The notes below the pieces were generated by a model. It ran no database searches and was not told where the DNA came from. It was given only the letters and a program-made list of their open reading frames with translations. From Achatina immaculata (Eukaryota; Mollusca; Gastropoda; Stylommatophora; Achatinidae), in assembly GCA_009760885.1 (NCBI GenBank), contig CM019703.1, forward strand, positions 11,796,459 to 11,860,458: 64,000 nt of DNA, read 5' to 3'. Shown here in pieces: positions 44,582-56,279 of the stretch (position 1 is the first letter of the stretch; every line of letters begins with the position of its first letter). The position numbers and the translations under genes are program-made.

Positions 44582-45480
44582 TGAATGAATGAATGAATGA
44601 TCTTTATTTTAAAGGGGTAAATAATTGGGCGCATAGGCCCATCTTACATTCTGCCCTTTATCACTCTATCTTTCATGCTTCACATTCTTGATTTAATAAG
44701 GTATACAAAATTACATGAATATTATACACACACACACACACGCACGCACGCACGCACACTTATAAGGATGCAAGATGAAACTGTGTGAAATATAATTATA
44801 CAGATTACATGAAAAAACCTCATAAGAATGCAAGACGAAAATATTATATTCACAAATATAGGATAATGAAGTACAGAAGAGGTAACTTAACTAACAAAAT
44901 AGCGCACCTACACATGTACACACACACACACAAACACACAAATACATTTTCAATGGAGTTCTTCTGACATTCCACTCTTAAATATTCACTAAGATAATTT
45001 CTAACAAGATCTATCAAATTATGTTTAGAACTATGTTCTTTTAGAACAGAACTAGGTGGCTGGTGAGTTGTGGTATGAGAGGCTGTTAGATATTCCATAG
45101 AGGCATATAGGTACAAGCCAGTAAATACTGAAAAAGGCTTGAGTTAAAGGATGAAGTATTACTATTGGATTTTAGATGATAGGGGAAAGAGTTCCAGAGA
45201 TGTACCGCAGAATACGCAAGGCTTTTCTTGTACAGACATAGCCTGGGTTTAGGAAGAAGATAGTTTCTTAATGTTGGCTATGTTTAATATAGGACGTAAA
45301 CAATGGCCACAAGTATGGTGGAGCATTGTGTGACAAAATTCTATGAACAAATTTGAGTTTGTTAAAAAATAATTCTATATTTGAAGGGTAGAGTTTCTAG
45401 TTCTTTGTGCTGATCTGCAGTCTGTACTGGGTGTTTGCCACAAATCAGATTTAATGCTCATTTGTGAAGTGAGTGGAGCC
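44582..45480 (-). pseudogene. L2/CR1-like LINE C-terminus and 3' end
   Basis: Minus strand reads LKFVHRILSHNAPPYLWPLF and KSLAYSAVHLWNSFPYHLKS..SSFNSSL, the C-terminal pattern of L2/CR1-type reverse transcriptases (APxYL, W N.LP). The 3' end is a (TGAA)n tract at 44582-44600, with CA/CG microsatellites at 44732-44758 and 44916-44940. Confidence 0.7.
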
Positions 45481-45589
45481 TTTTTGTGTTTGAGACGGAG
45501 CATTTGTGAGACAAAAACAATGAAGACTTTTTACAGTATTTCTTTAGTTACAGTGAGATAACTCTTAATTATCTCGTATGTGTCATATC

Positions 45590-45920
45590 AAATAGTACCA
45601 TGCTAATAGGCTTAGGTGGTTATCTCTTACTATCTTGCTCACTCTTCCATGTCTTGAATCACTCTGATTGCTGTTTTCCTGCAGTCAGACCATGAAGGTA
45701 TTTCTGTCTTCTTCATCCTCCCTGTTTTTTGTCATTTATCTTTCCAGTCATTACTAATTTTTCATGACCTTCACTTCTGCTGATGTGTCCAAGAAACTTT
45801 GATTGCCCTTTTCTTTGTGTGCACAGCATTAGTCTGAGATATATCTTTGCCTGCTGTAATCTTCTTCATTTGTCTTTCTGGCTGTCCATGGTATGCAAAG
45901 CATCCTTCTTAAGGGTCACA
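45590..45920 (-). pseudogene. RTE C-terminal fragment
   Basis: Minus strand gives KDALHTMDSQKDK, LCTQRKGQSKFLGHISRSEGHEK and MTGKINDKKQGG, parallel to the ALHIPWTAKxTNEE...FLGHIMR blocks of RTE C-termini. Confidence 0.6.
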
Positions 45921-45959
45921 TTTCAGTAGTAGTCTTTATTCTTCATTCTAATCCTATAT

Positions 45960-46270
45960 ACATACCTACCAAAGCCTAACCCTGGAGACCACATCAATGG
46001 CTTATGTCATAGAGACCAAAGCACAATCTTTAGACTGCAAACAGAGCACATCACCCTCAATAAGCACTTACATTAACTGACCACTGACATACTGCATGCA
46101 CTGCAACAGACAAGAAGAAGAAACTGTTGAGCACCACCTGCTGGACTCCAGCGCACTTAGAGATCTTCAGAAGAACCTGACACCACCAAAGTCCTCCATC
46201 ACCAACATTGTGTATGGAGATAAAGAGCAGCTGAGAAAGACTTGTACATTCCACTATCTAGCACAAGGTT
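45960..46270 (+). pseudogene. LINE C-terminal zinc-knuckle fragment
   Basis: Encodes RDQSTIFRLQTEHITLNKHL and CMHCNRQEEETVEHHLLDSS (CxxC..H) and NIVYGDKEQLRKTCTFHYLA, the C-terminal region of Jockey/I-like LINEs after RNase H. A frameshift separates the two parts. Confidence 0.6.
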
Positions 46271-46654
46271 AAAAAAGAGTGAAAACTTGTAAACCTGGTG
46301 ATCAGACTAGTCAAAGGCAGAAGTCTTTGTTCTAATTGCATATCCATAGCCCATGTTTCACTTGCATAACATACAACAGGTTCTATACAGCATCTTAGAA
46401 CTCTTTCTTACTGCCAATGATAGTTTTTGATTTGTTAATATGTTCTTTATTTTTCTAAAAGGTGTCTTTGCCAGTGCTATTCTGGTTCTGATTTCATCAT
46501 TGCACCTGCTGTCAGATATTATGGCTGTACCTAAGTATCTATTGATCTGTTTTAAAATCTTCCCCTGCACTATAATTCTGCATTCTGGTATTATCTTTGT
46601 CTTGGGTATTACCGTTATTTCTGTCTTATTGGTGTTTTTTCTCAATCACTAAGA

Positions 46655-46905
46655 GAGATAACTTAAATATTTTGGACATATTAAATATCACGAGAATTTA
46701 GAGAAGACAGTCTTGGAAGGGCACACAATGGGAAAAAGAAAGAGAGGAAGACCAAGATGAAGATGGTTGCAAGACATTGCTGATGATCTGTGAATGGATG
46801 CATCAGCAGCAGGGCATCTTGCTTATGACTGAGAGGCCTTCAGGAGAGCTGTTAGAGAGGCAAAGTTCCACAAGGGACATGCTAATGACTGACTGACTGA
46901 ACCCC
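46655..46905 (+). mobile_element. Short RTE 3' insertion with (TGAC)n tail
   Basis: [30 protein letters not shown]... and the NREA...[12 protein letters not shown] end, terminated by GACTGACTGACTGA. Stops present. Confidence 0.75.
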
Positions 46906-47184
46906 TTTTTTGTGCTTCCTTCTATAACTTTATCTAGGAGTTTTTGTTAAGGTTTTACCATTCTCCATTATCAGTTCTGTGTCATCTGCATATCTGATGT
47001 TGTTTACATTCTTTCCTCCAATCTTTACTCCACCTATTTTCTTGATTTCTATCATTATTATTTCACTATATAAAGAGAAAAGGTTTGGAGACAGAACATA
47101 TACTTGCATCACACCTATTTTTATTTGTTGGAACTCGCTGATGGTACTTTCCACTCTTATTGCCACGGATTGTTGCCAGTATAT

Positions 47185-47265
47185 TGTTGCTGAGAGGCCT
47201 ACAGGAGTGCTGTTTGGGAGGCAAAGTTCCGCAAGGGACATACAAATGAATGAATGAATGAACTA
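47185..47265 (+). mobile_element. Very short RTE 3' insertion with (TGAA)n tail
   Basis: Only the last about 80 bp of the RTE (GAGAGGCCTACAGGAGTGCT onward) plus GAATGAATGAATGA. One of the shortest 5' truncations in the window. Confidence 0.8.
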
Positions 47266-47560
47266 ATATATTCTTCACTATCTTTAGGTTTCTTCCATCA
47301 TTTCCTAGTTTATCAAGCAAGTTAAAAATTTCATGTCATACCCTATCAAACGCTAAAACTAATTATATATACCAGCTAACAAATTCTGTGTCATAATTTA
47401 TTGGATATCTACCTTTATTAGATCCAATACTGGATTACAGAGTTCTGGAAATCCTGCATGTTGGTACATGGGATCGTAGATAAACTTTGACAGCTTCTTC
47501 AAAGTACCTTGTGGGGTATCTTCATCTCAATTTTTAAATAGTAATGGGTAAAATCATTAT

Positions 47561-48530
47561 AAGTGTAGACTGAATGAGCAAACTTTATTTCAAAGAGTGA
47601 AAAACTGGGTACACGAATCATTTAACATAATGCAGGAAACAAATGAACTAAATTACACATTGAATGAAAGTGTAAGTATCTGAGAGTAGTGTGCAGTCTA
47701 CTTATGATCTGAAAACATGTAAAGTTTTACAAGAATGCTTGGCTCTGAAGGTTCTCTGTTGTTGCATTACAACATTAAACCTCTCTTCAGTTATCTTCCA
47801 GATTTCAGTCAGACTAAATATTTATTTTAATAACTGCTGATTTCATTTTATTAAAAATGAATGAATAAAATAGTCTCTCTTTTCATTTCTGATGCATCAA
47901 AATAATCTCTCAGTGAATAAACTGTTTTTGAATTATTATATTTTGTTACTTAACTCCTTTTTTCTCTATATATAGTTACATTTGAATACATAATTTCAGT
48001 TTTTGTGACTTTTATAGATTATTTAGACAGCAGACAAACTTGATGTCAAGGGACAGAAGACAAAAACAGACAAACTGGAGACTGATGGTTAGAAAACAAC
48101 ACCAGACAAACTGAAGACTGATGTACAGAAGACAATAACAAATGAACTGGAGATTAATATGCAGAAAACAGTAACAGACTATTCTGAGATAGTTTAACCA
48201 AGTGTAAAATCAAATAAAATAAAAGAGAGCCTGGAAAGCTACTGCAGTCACTATGCTATATTGAATGGAATTGATGATTATAAATCACATATAATAAATG
48301 TACTATCTGTCTAAGGCTTTTATATTTTATTTCCCCCATTTTTTGTTCAACACATTTTCATATCTCTAAAAATTTTCATATATTTAACCTTTAATTATCC
48401 GTTTTATTAGTTTTTATCTTCACTTATAAATTATAAAAGTTTTCAACTCAGTTATATTTTTATTTGGTAAAAAATTATTATTGCTACATATTTCCATTCC
48501 AGTGTTTGAAAATTCAAATTTTGAATTATG
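47561..48530. other. Unrecognised AT-rich DNA
   Basis: No gene. Around 48010-48190 a degenerate repeat of about 40 bp (GACAAACTGGAGACTGATG and variants, four times) is visible. Confidence 0.45.
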
Positions 48531-48540
48531 GTATTTGGGT

Positions 48541-49645
48541 AAGCTGTGAATCTATATTTATCCTTTATAGACTACTCAAAGGCATTTGATTGTGTACAAC
48601 ACCAGAAACTTTGGGAAATAATGGAAAAAATGGGATTTCCAACACATTTGATACAATTAACATCACTGCTGTATCTAGACCAACAAAGCAGTAGTAAGAA
48701 TAAATGGTGAAACAACAACTTGGTGTGACATAAAACAAGGGGTCCATCAGGGGTTCATATTGTCACCTTACTTATTTAACTTGTATACTGAAAATATAAT
48801 GATGAATGTTAGAGAAGATGTAGACAAAGAATATTATGATGCCATAAAAATTGGAAATTATGAAGTACCAGAGATTAGATATGCTGATGACACAGTATTA
48901 TAGTCCACAACACAAAAAGTAATGGAAAAACTAATTATGTCAGTCTGTAAGAACAGCGAAGAGCAACACCTTTATCTTAATGCAAAGAAATCTAAATTGA
49001 TGACAACTGACAAAACAAACAAGGCAGCTGAAATATGTATCAATGAGGAAAAACTGAAAGAAGTGGAGAGTTTTGAATAACTTGGATCACTACTAAGTAA
49101 TAATGGAGATACAATGAGGGAAATTAATAGGAGGACGTCTATCGCTCTTCAGAAAGTAAAACAAATAAAGAATCTGTGGAGAGGAACAGACAAAACCACA
49201 AAAATAAGGTTTTTAAGGGCATGCATCTTTCCCATTGCAACATATGCCTGTGAGACCTGGACACTTAACAAAACAGCTGAGAAACACATAAATGCCTTTG
49301 AATGTAAATACTATAGAAGAGTTCTTCAAATATCATAGACACAAGAACAAATATATCCACACTACAAGAGCTTAATATTGAAGAAGGCTGGCTAGTAAAG
49401 AGGATTAAAGAGAGAAAACTTAAATATTTTGGACACATTAAACGTCATGATAATCTAGAGAAGACCATCGTGGAAGGGTATATAATGTGAAAAAGAAAGA
49501 GAGGAAGACCAAGGCGAAGATGGCTGCAAAACATCGTTGATGATCTGCAAATGGATGCATCAGCAGCAGGCCATCTTGCTCACAACCGAGAGGCCTACAG
49601 GAAAGCTGTTAGGGAGGCAAAGTTCCAAAGGGCATGCAAATGAAT
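48541..49645 (+). pseudogene. RTE reverse transcriptase copy with (TGAA)n tail
   Basis: Reads DYSKAFDCVQHQKLWEIMEKMG, YADDTVL then stop, [60 protein letters not shown] and GRPRRRWLQNIVDDLQM to the tail. 5'-truncated at the finger/palm region; several stops and a frameshift. Confidence 0.82.
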
Positions 49646-49794
49646 GAATGAAATGAATTAATGGGTAAGCTAAATACAGGCATTGTTTTATTTTCTAGTT
49701 AAAAAAAAATAAAGTGAATGTGTTTATTATACAATTGTTTGTGTGTTCTTCAGATTTTTGGTCTGGTAGTGTAAAAATAACTCATTGTTAAGAA

Positions 49795-49925
49795 TGGCTA
49801 GTTCAGTGGGCATAACATCCCATGATGAGATTGAAAAACTCACAGAAGACAGGAAATCTTGGTGAAATACCATGCGGGCCCTATGTGATGCATAGCTGCA
49901 TGGGAAGGATGTAAAATGTAAGTGT
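49795..49925 (+). pseudogene. Short diverged LINE 3' end
   Basis: GGCTAGTTCAGTGGGCATAA through TGATGAGATTGAAAA and GCATGGGAAGGATGTAAAATG match the end of 41590-42025. Confidence 0.7.
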
Positions 49926-50015
49926 AAAAGTATAACACTTTGGATATGAGTATGTGAAGATGTTATGTGCATGGTGCATGATGTTTTATACTGGTCCATT
50001 TATATATTTGGTACT

Positions 50016-50307
50016 CTCTCTCTCTCTCTGAACCTTAAGTGCCCAGGGCACATGGGGCTTCCGCAAGGGTTTTCCACAAATGCCTGTCTTTCGCCTTTTT
50101 TTCTGCTCTTGACCAGGTGAGCCCTCTATTGCTCAACATCCTTTCTGTTGTTCTTCTCCATGTCTCTTTTGGTCTACCCTTACTTCTGCTCCCCTGTGGT
50201 GTCCATCTTAGTGCTATTTTTGGTAGTGAGTTGTCAGTCATTCGGAGCACATGTCCCAACCATCGCCAGCTCAATAATTGTTGTCAGTGGTTTCATCTGC
50301 ATTTCTG
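50016..50307 (-). mobile_element. LINE 3' fragment with (CT)n/(AG)n tail
   Basis: Antisense WRWLGHVLRMTDNSLPKIAL, GSRSKGRPKETWRRTTERML and EAPCALGT. Flanked by a 12-bp duplication ATATTTGGTACT (50004-50015, 50308-50319). Confidence 0.9.
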
Positions 50308-50384
50308 ATATTTGGTACTATTACTATATTACTATATTCTTTTTGCCTAGGATATATCTATGTACACTTTTTTTTTTACCTGTA

Positions 50385-50920
50385 GCAATTACATTCAAAG
50401 GCACTAATGTGTTTCTCAGATGTTTTGTTAATTGTGGAGGTCTCACAGATATATCTTATCTTATATCCTTCCCGTGCCGTTAAACGTCATATAGGGCTCG
50501 CAAAGTAGTTCGCCAATTTTTCCTGTCTTCAGCGAGTCTTTCAACCTCATCAAGGGATTTTTTGCCTGCTAATTTGGCCTCTCTTAACAATGATCTCTTC
50601 AGAGTTCACATGGTCTGCCTCTTTTTCTTTGGCCTGTTGTGTTCCACTTGATAGCTTGTTTTGGGATTCTCTGATCATTTCTTCTCATCAAGTGACCAAC
50701 ATATGCACAGATATATGTTGTGATTAAAAAAATGCCTGTCCTTAAAAAATTCATTTTTACAAAATTCTGTCTGTCCCTCTCTACAGCTTCTTTAGCTGTT
50801 TTAGAATCTGAAGAGTGACAGAAGTCCTATTTTTAATTTCTCTCCATTGTTAGTAATGATTCAAGATATTCATAACTCTCCATTACTTTCAATTTCTCCT
50901 CACTGATTCATATGCAGAGA
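50385..50920 (-). pseudogene. RTE fragment carrying a nested LINE
   Basis: Antisense RTE thumb region (ATTACATTCAAAGGCACTAA, then GCCTGTCCTTAAAAAATTCA, TCTTTAGCTGTTTTAG) interrupted at 50455-50705. Confidence 0.75.
50455..50705 (-). mobile_element. Nested LINE 3' fragment with (ATAAG)n tail
   Basis: Antisense GRPxETLK...LRALxDV end of the young LINE family. Flanked by an 11-bp duplication CACAGATATAT (50444-50454, 50706-50716). Confidence 0.9.
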
Positions 50921-51197
50921 ACCAACATTTATATGACTAGTTCTGCTTTACTTGCTTATTCTAACAGCCTTATTGCACAGTGTACTCAGTCGTGCAGAAG
51001 ATTTGAGAGATGAAGCATCCAGTTCCACCATGAAAAATATCAGGAGAGTGTATAACACGCTGAATAAAATAGAACACTCATGAAAAGATGTCTTTCAACT
51101 CCCTCTCCTTCTTTTCCACTCAAGCACCCCTTTCTAATCATTAATATAAAATCTCAATGAATACTGAATTATAACCTGCCATTCTTCCCTAATTGCT

Positions 51198-52418
51198 ATG
51201 GGGGACTTCAATGCTAAGGTAGGGAAGGATAATACAGACGTTGAAAAAGTGATGGGGAAAGAAGGAATTGACATGGTTAATCAGAATGGAGAAAGATTAA
51301 TTGAAATATGTCTAACAGAGGGCATGGTCATTGGAGGCACAATATTCCCACACAAAGAGATACATAAAACAACGTGGATATCTCCAGATGATAGAACTAG
51401 AAACCAGATAGACCATTTTTGTATTAGAAAGCAATACAGAACATCTCTCATGGATGTAAGGGCTTATAGGGGTGCAGATGTCAACAGTGATTACAACCTG
51501 TGCATAGGGAAAATAAAACTAAAATTGAAAAGTCAACACAAGAAATCAGTACACAGAAAGATAAACATCCACAGCCTACAAGAAGAAAATACTAACATTA
51601 ATTTCAATCAGGAACTTGCCAATCATTCCAAAACACCCAGTGAAGTTGAGGAGATAGGTATAGATGAGTTATGGAATTCTTACAGCACAGCCATAATCAC
51701 AGCAGCAAAAGTAAGCGCTGGATTGAAAAAACCAAATAGAAAAGCATGGATATCAGATAAAACATGGAAGTATATACATGAAAGACGAGCAGTCAAATTA
51801 AACATGTTGAATGCAAAAGCAGATCATGAAAGAGATTCGGCAAAAGCAAAATACAAAGAAATAGACAAGAAAGTAAAAAGTTCAGCTAGAAGGGATAAAA
51901 GAGAATACATAGACAATATGGCGAAAGAGGCAGAAAAAGCAGCAAAAACAGGAGACAGCAAAACTTTATATATCATACAAAAGAGGCTAACAGGTACTAT
52001 TACATCTAAAGAAAGACCAATCCTTAGCAAAACTGGAACACTATTAACATCAAATAAAGACCAAAAGCAAAGATGGGCTGAACACTTCCAAGAAATACTC
52101 AATCGACCACACCCAAAAGAATTGTTAAACCTTGAAACTGACTTACCAGCCCCACAACTAAATGTCAGTCTAGATGAAATTAAATTGCATGAAATTGAAA
52201 CAGCAGTGAATTTAATGGCTAACAACAAAGCTGCAGGTGAAGATGAAATAACAGCCAAGATGCTAAAAGCTATCAATAGTGACAACATGAGACAACTACA
52301 GAGAATGTTTAACAAGATTTGGAAAGAAGAAAAGGTCCCTTCTAATTGGAAGAAGGGAATCATTGTTAAAATACCAAAAAAGGCAACCTTAGTGACTGTA
52401 ACAACTGGAGAGGAGTAA
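51198..52418 (+). CDS. LINE endonuclease C-half, linker and reverse transcriptase fingers
   Basis: A 406-codon open frame. GDFNAKVG is the endonuclease catalytic block; TTWISPDDRTRNQIDHF matches its YTWxSPDxxxxNQIDYI block, and the usual SDH is NSDYN, so a late His has changed to Tyr. A Lys-rich linker follows, then WAEHFQEILNRPHP, NNKAAGEDEITAKML and VPSNWKKGIIVKIPKK (start of the fingers). It shifts out of frame one or two codons after PKK. Confidence 0.8.
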   Translation: MGDFNAKVGKDNTDVEKVMGKEGIDMVNQNGERLIEICLTEGMVIGGTIFPHKEIHKTTWISPDDRTRNQIDHFCIRKQYRTSLMDVRAYRGADVNSDYNLCIGKIKLKLKSQHKKSVHRKINIHSLQEENTNINFNQELANHSKTPSEVEEIGIDELWNSYSTAIITAAKVSAGLKKPNRKAWISDKTWKYIHERRAVKLNMLNAKADHERDSAKAKYKEIDKKVKSSARRDKREYIDNMAKEAEKAAKTGDSKTLYIIQKRLTGTITSKERPILSKTGTLLTSNKDQKQRWAEHFQEILNRPHPKELLNLETDLPAPQLNVSLDEIKLHEIETAVNLMANNKAAGEDEITAKMLKAINSDNMRQLQRMFNKIWKEEKVPSNWKKGIIVKIPKKATLVTVTTGEE

Positions 52419-52749
52419 CTTTAATATCAGTTGTGTCAAAAGTATTTTGCAAGGTCATTTTGAATAGACTCAAAGATATAGTGGATACTGCAATGAGAGA
52501 AGAACAAGCAGGATTTCGAAAAGGGAGAAGCTGTCTCGACCAGATCTATACTCTCAGAATAATACTTGAAGAACATATTGAAAAGCAGAAACCATTAATA
52601 ATTTCATAGATTTTAAGAAGGCATTTGATAGCATACACAGAGATTCATTATGGAGAATTTCATGTCTATATGGAATACCATCTAAAATTGTAAACATCAT
52701 TAAGGACTTATACAATGGATATGGTTGTGAAGTCAAGACAGAAGAAGGG

Positions 52750-53676
52750 ATGAGTGAATGGTTCCAGATTGAAACAGGCGTGAAACAAGGATGTATACTG
52801 TCTCCTTTACTTTTTGGGATTACAATAGACTTCATAATGACAAAATGCTGCACAGGTAACACAGGTATTGACTGGGTGCATGGGACCCAACTAGAAGATC
52901 TTGATTTTGCTGATGACATAACTCTTATCAGTAATAATGTGAATTCCATGCAAGAAAAAACAGATAGCCTATCTTCACTGGCTAGCAAAATAGGACTTGA
53001 AATTAACAAGGACAAAACAAAAATAATGAAAATTCCCATCAATCAAAATGGAAAAATACACATAGAAGGGACAGATATTGAAGAAGTCAATCAATTTGCA
53101 TACCTTGGCAGCTACATAGACCAGGACGGTGACACTAGAAAGGAAGTTAGGATCAGAATTGCAAAAGCAGCATCAATCTTCAAGAATCTTGAGAACATAT
53201 GGAATTCAAAAGTTATAAGCACAAAAACCAGGTTAAGACTATTCAATTCAAATGTAATATCCACCCTCATTTATGCATGCGAAAGCTGGAAAACAACTAA
53301 AGAAATAGAAAAGAAATTAGACTCTTTTGAAAACAAATGCCTAAGGAAAATACTCGGCATCAAGTGGAATGAATTCAAGAACAATGCAGAGATAAGACAG
53401 ATGACTGAACAACAACCAGTCTCACGGGTGATCAGGAAAAGGAGATGGACATATGTTGGTCACTTGATGAGAAGAAATGAGCAGAGAATCCCAAAACAAG
53501 CTATCAAGTGGAACACAACAGGCCGAAGAAAAAGGGGCAGACTGCGTGAAACTCTGAAGAGGACATTATTAAGAGAGGCCAAGTTAACAGGTATAAAATC
53601 CTTTGTTGAGGTTGAAAGACTCGCCGAAGACAGGAAAAATTGGCAAATTACTTTGCGAGCCCTATGTGACGTCTAA
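52750..53676 (+). CDS. LINE reverse transcriptase palm to C-terminus
   Basis: 308 open codons: WFQIETGVKQGCILSPLLFG, LEDLDFADDITLISNN (FADD), LEINKDKTKIMKI, FAYLGSYIDQDGDTRK, LIYACESW, RRWTYVGHLMRR, GRRKRGRLRETLKRTLLREA, ALCDV. The preceding palm motif A lies in another frame (52440-52740). Confidence 0.85.
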   Translation: MSEWFQIETGVKQGCILSPLLFGITIDFIMTKCCTGNTGIDWVHGTQLEDLDFADDITLISNNVNSMQEKTDSLSSLASKIGLEINKDKTKIMKIPINQNGKIHIEGTDIEEVNQFAYLGSYIDQDGDTRKEVRIRIAKAASIFKNLENIWNSKVISTKTRLRLFNSNVISTLIYACESWKTTKEIEKKLDSFENKCLRKILGIKWNEFKNNAEIRQMTEQQPVSRVIRKRRWTYVGHLMRRNEQRIPKQAIKWNTTGRRKRGRLRETLKRTLLREAKLTGIKSFVEVERLAEDRKNWQITLRALCDV

Positions 53677-53714
53677 CGGCACGGGAAGGATATAAGATAA
53701 GATAAGATTCCTCC

Positions 53715-55177
53715 CTACCTACCTTGTGGAATGGTCCAAGTGAAGTGCTGATAGCCTAGCAAAAAGGAGGACAGAAACTTTAAATAGGCTTGTCTCAGTC
53801 TGGAGTATGTTGCTTTCTCTGTTACCTGCGTAAATATAATTTTGCCACGTAAGTATTGTACAGTGGGTCTAAAAAGTTCTTGTGAGAAATAAATAGCCTT
53901 TAGTAGCTAGAAAATTGAACATTTTAATCTATGTTGATGATATAGAAGCAAGTTTGGATTCTAATGACCATAAACAGTAGTATTAATAACATTCAGGGCT
54001 GAGTTTAGGGCATGCTCATTGTGCGTAATGACTGACAGTGCTACTTCTTCTTGCTTGAGATTGATTGTGGTGATGGTCTGCATGCGAGCCAAGGGAGAGA
54101 AGAGAAAGACAGAAATTTAAAGATAAAAACTTTTACAAGTTACAGTAACTGATCTGACAGTCAAGCATGAAGTAATATAATTAGTAATGTGTGGGGGAGG
54201 TTAATTATGTGTATATGAAAGGTTGCATCGCATATGAACCCATTCTACGCGGCAGTAGTAATATAATTTGCTAAAATTATTGTGAAATTTAGCTACGATT
54301 TTTTTGTTCAAACGTCAGTACGTTTTTTAAGCCAAGGTTATTTCTTTAAAAAAAATATTGGAGAAGTCTGAGATTTGTATTCTAGTTTTCTTTATTTGGT
54401 TCCATAACATAACTTTATAAACATTGACAGTGTAATTTTCATATCTACTGCCACTGGTAGCCAGTTTCCATAAAATTACTTAAAATTAAACAAGATAACT
54501 GTCCTCCAGCCATGCGATAGAGCAAGGTTGGTGCCGTTATTCTGTTTTCTAACAAATAGGTATAATTCGTTTGATTCACACAAAGGAAGATCGATATTGT
54601 ATTAAAGGTCTTTACAGTATTGAATGGAAGTTGCACATTTTCTGATATGGTTTCGTTTTCTGTAATTTGTCATGCCTGAGACAATTCGCGCGCCATTTAG
54701 ATTCATTCGTCGAGAGGAATGAACTGTGTGTAAGTGTATTATTATCGGTATTTAGGTCTGTGCAAACAGCTTTTTAAAATCTTCACAGCCGAAATAAATA
54801 CCATAATATGGTATCACAGTATTAGGAATTAATTTGATGTATTTTAATGATATCATCACAGATCCTGATGTTACATAACTGTAACGGAAATATAACTTTA
54901 CATTTTCAATACTGAAGTTAGGTTTATGTACTGCTGTCTGAATTATGAAAGAAAACAGCTGCATTGAAGTATAAAACGACAGTTCAGTTTAAAAATTAGG
55001 ATAGATTACACCTTTATGAAATTACAGATCCGTTAGAGAAGAGTAAAATTATTTCAGTGAGATCTCTTCGGAGATAGCTCAAAGGTGATGTTCTTGTAAA
55101 TTATATGATCTCATCTATATTCACGTAGTCAAGAAATGATAGACTACCAGCAAGAAGGGTAAATTTGTCGAGCATTT
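53715..55177. other. Intergenic DNA upstream of the GPCR
   Basis: AT-rich, no gene or repeat recognised. Presumably includes the GPCR promoter and any 5' UTR exon, but no TATA box or initiator stands out with confidence. Confidence 0.4.
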
Positions 55178-56265
55178 ATGGAGGAACAGATCATGAATGA
55201 ATACAGCAGAAGATGTTTTATCGTTTACTTTGCAATCATTTTACATGGAACGCTGGCGTTCGTTGGCTTCATGAGCGGTATCGTCAACACAGTTGTCTTC
55301 TTGAAACTTGGAATAAAAGATAGTATGAGCTTGGCGTTGGTGGCTCTTTCACTGTCCGACTGTGTGGCGGCTTTTGTTCAGATATTTCTGTGTGTTTTGA
55401 AGGCAGTCAACATAGCTTACCCAGACATTCATGTAAACGTGAAAGGAATGGAAATCATAAGATTCGTCGCCTTTTCCAAATATACAATTTATTTTGTGTC
55501 AAACTGGACGGTCGCATTTATAACCCTAGAAAGATGTTTTTGTATTATTTTTCCTTTTAGTGTTTACCAAATCTTTACAAAACCCCGTTCCCTGGTTTAT
55601 CTTTCTCTGATCAACATCATCCACTACGGCTGTCGTATTTCTATTAACATAACACAAAAACTAGAACTAATTCAAGTCGCGGTTAATACGCCCATGAGTA
55701 TGAATAAAACTTACTTTACAGGAACACTGACAGCGGTGTATTCTCCAGGTGCAAGAACTGCTGATATAATCGTCAACGCGATGGAACTGTTCAGTTTGTT
55801 GGCTTCACAAAATATTATAATTTGTTGCACAATCTTGATGATTCGTGGAATGAAAAACTTGTCACACGTTAGACACACTCAGTCCACTGACCCCATAATG
55901 AACAAATTCTTAAAAAATTCTCCGGAAAAAGAACATCCAAACCAGAGTCTAAACTTTCCGTTCGAGAACGAAGATTGGTCAAGATGGTAGTGTTTCTTGC
56001 CTTGTACATCTCATTTTGCAACATTCCAAGTTTCCTTGTCGGATCAGTGTACCGTAGTGTTCGGGAACTGTTCATGGACAAGTACACAGATGTGGAAGAA
56101 ACTATGTTCGAAATTGTGAGCTTCTTTAATACACTTTCCTTATCCATGAACTTTTTAATATATATCAGACTAAACACTGCATACAGAAACATGTTCATGG
56201 CACTTTTATGTTTCCGTAGAAGCAACGAAACTGAACCTCGAGCTAATACTAATAGGCTGAAATGA
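55178..56265 (+). pseudogene. Gastropod chemosensory-like GPCR (7TM), intronless, one frameshift
   Basis: Class A-like receptor of the plasma membrane. Frame one (55178-55990) encodes TM1 (about residues 14-42), TM2 with LSLSDCVAAF (48-75), TM3 ending ITLERCFCIIFPF (ERC in place of DRY, 100-125), TM4, a second extracellular loop with a possible NKT glycosylation site, and TM5 (205-230). The frame then closes at a TGGTAG, while an overlapping frame carries SVRERRLVKMVVFLALYI (TM6), a TM7 ending SMNFLIYIRLNTAYR (NPxxY-like) and the C-terminus to 56265. The switch falls near the A-run at 55910-55916, consistent with one missing base: recent pseudogenisation or an assembly error. Intact length would be about 360 residues. 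The ERRLVKMV block is typical of the expanded receptors annotated as chemosensory in sea slugs and snails; ligand unknown. Confidence 0.82.
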
Positions 56266-56279
56266 ATAATTCTCCGGTT

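Larger units (their letters stand above)
46330..47560 (-). pseudogene. RTE reverse transcriptase copy broken by two small insertions
   Basis: Antisense pieces read NTNKTEITVIPKTKIIPECR and SLAVRK (46645-46358), then INNIRYADDTELIMENGKT (YADD) and GVMQVYVLSPNLFSLYSE (47160-46930), then a degraded fingers region to 47560. Interrupted at 46655-46905 and 47185-47265 by plus-strand RTE tails. Confidence 0.7.
51190..53710 (+). mobile_element. Longest copy of the young (ATAAG)n-tailed LINE family
   Basis: About 2.5 kb, 5'-truncated inside the endonuclease: starts at MGDFNAKVG and includes linker, full reverse transcriptase and C-terminus, ending GGATATAAGATAAGATAAGA. Two frame breaks: near 52380 (between KIPKKA and the LSDCNNWRGVTLI block) and near 52600 (IDFKKAFDS region). 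Source-like for the insertion at 22812. Confidence 0.88.
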
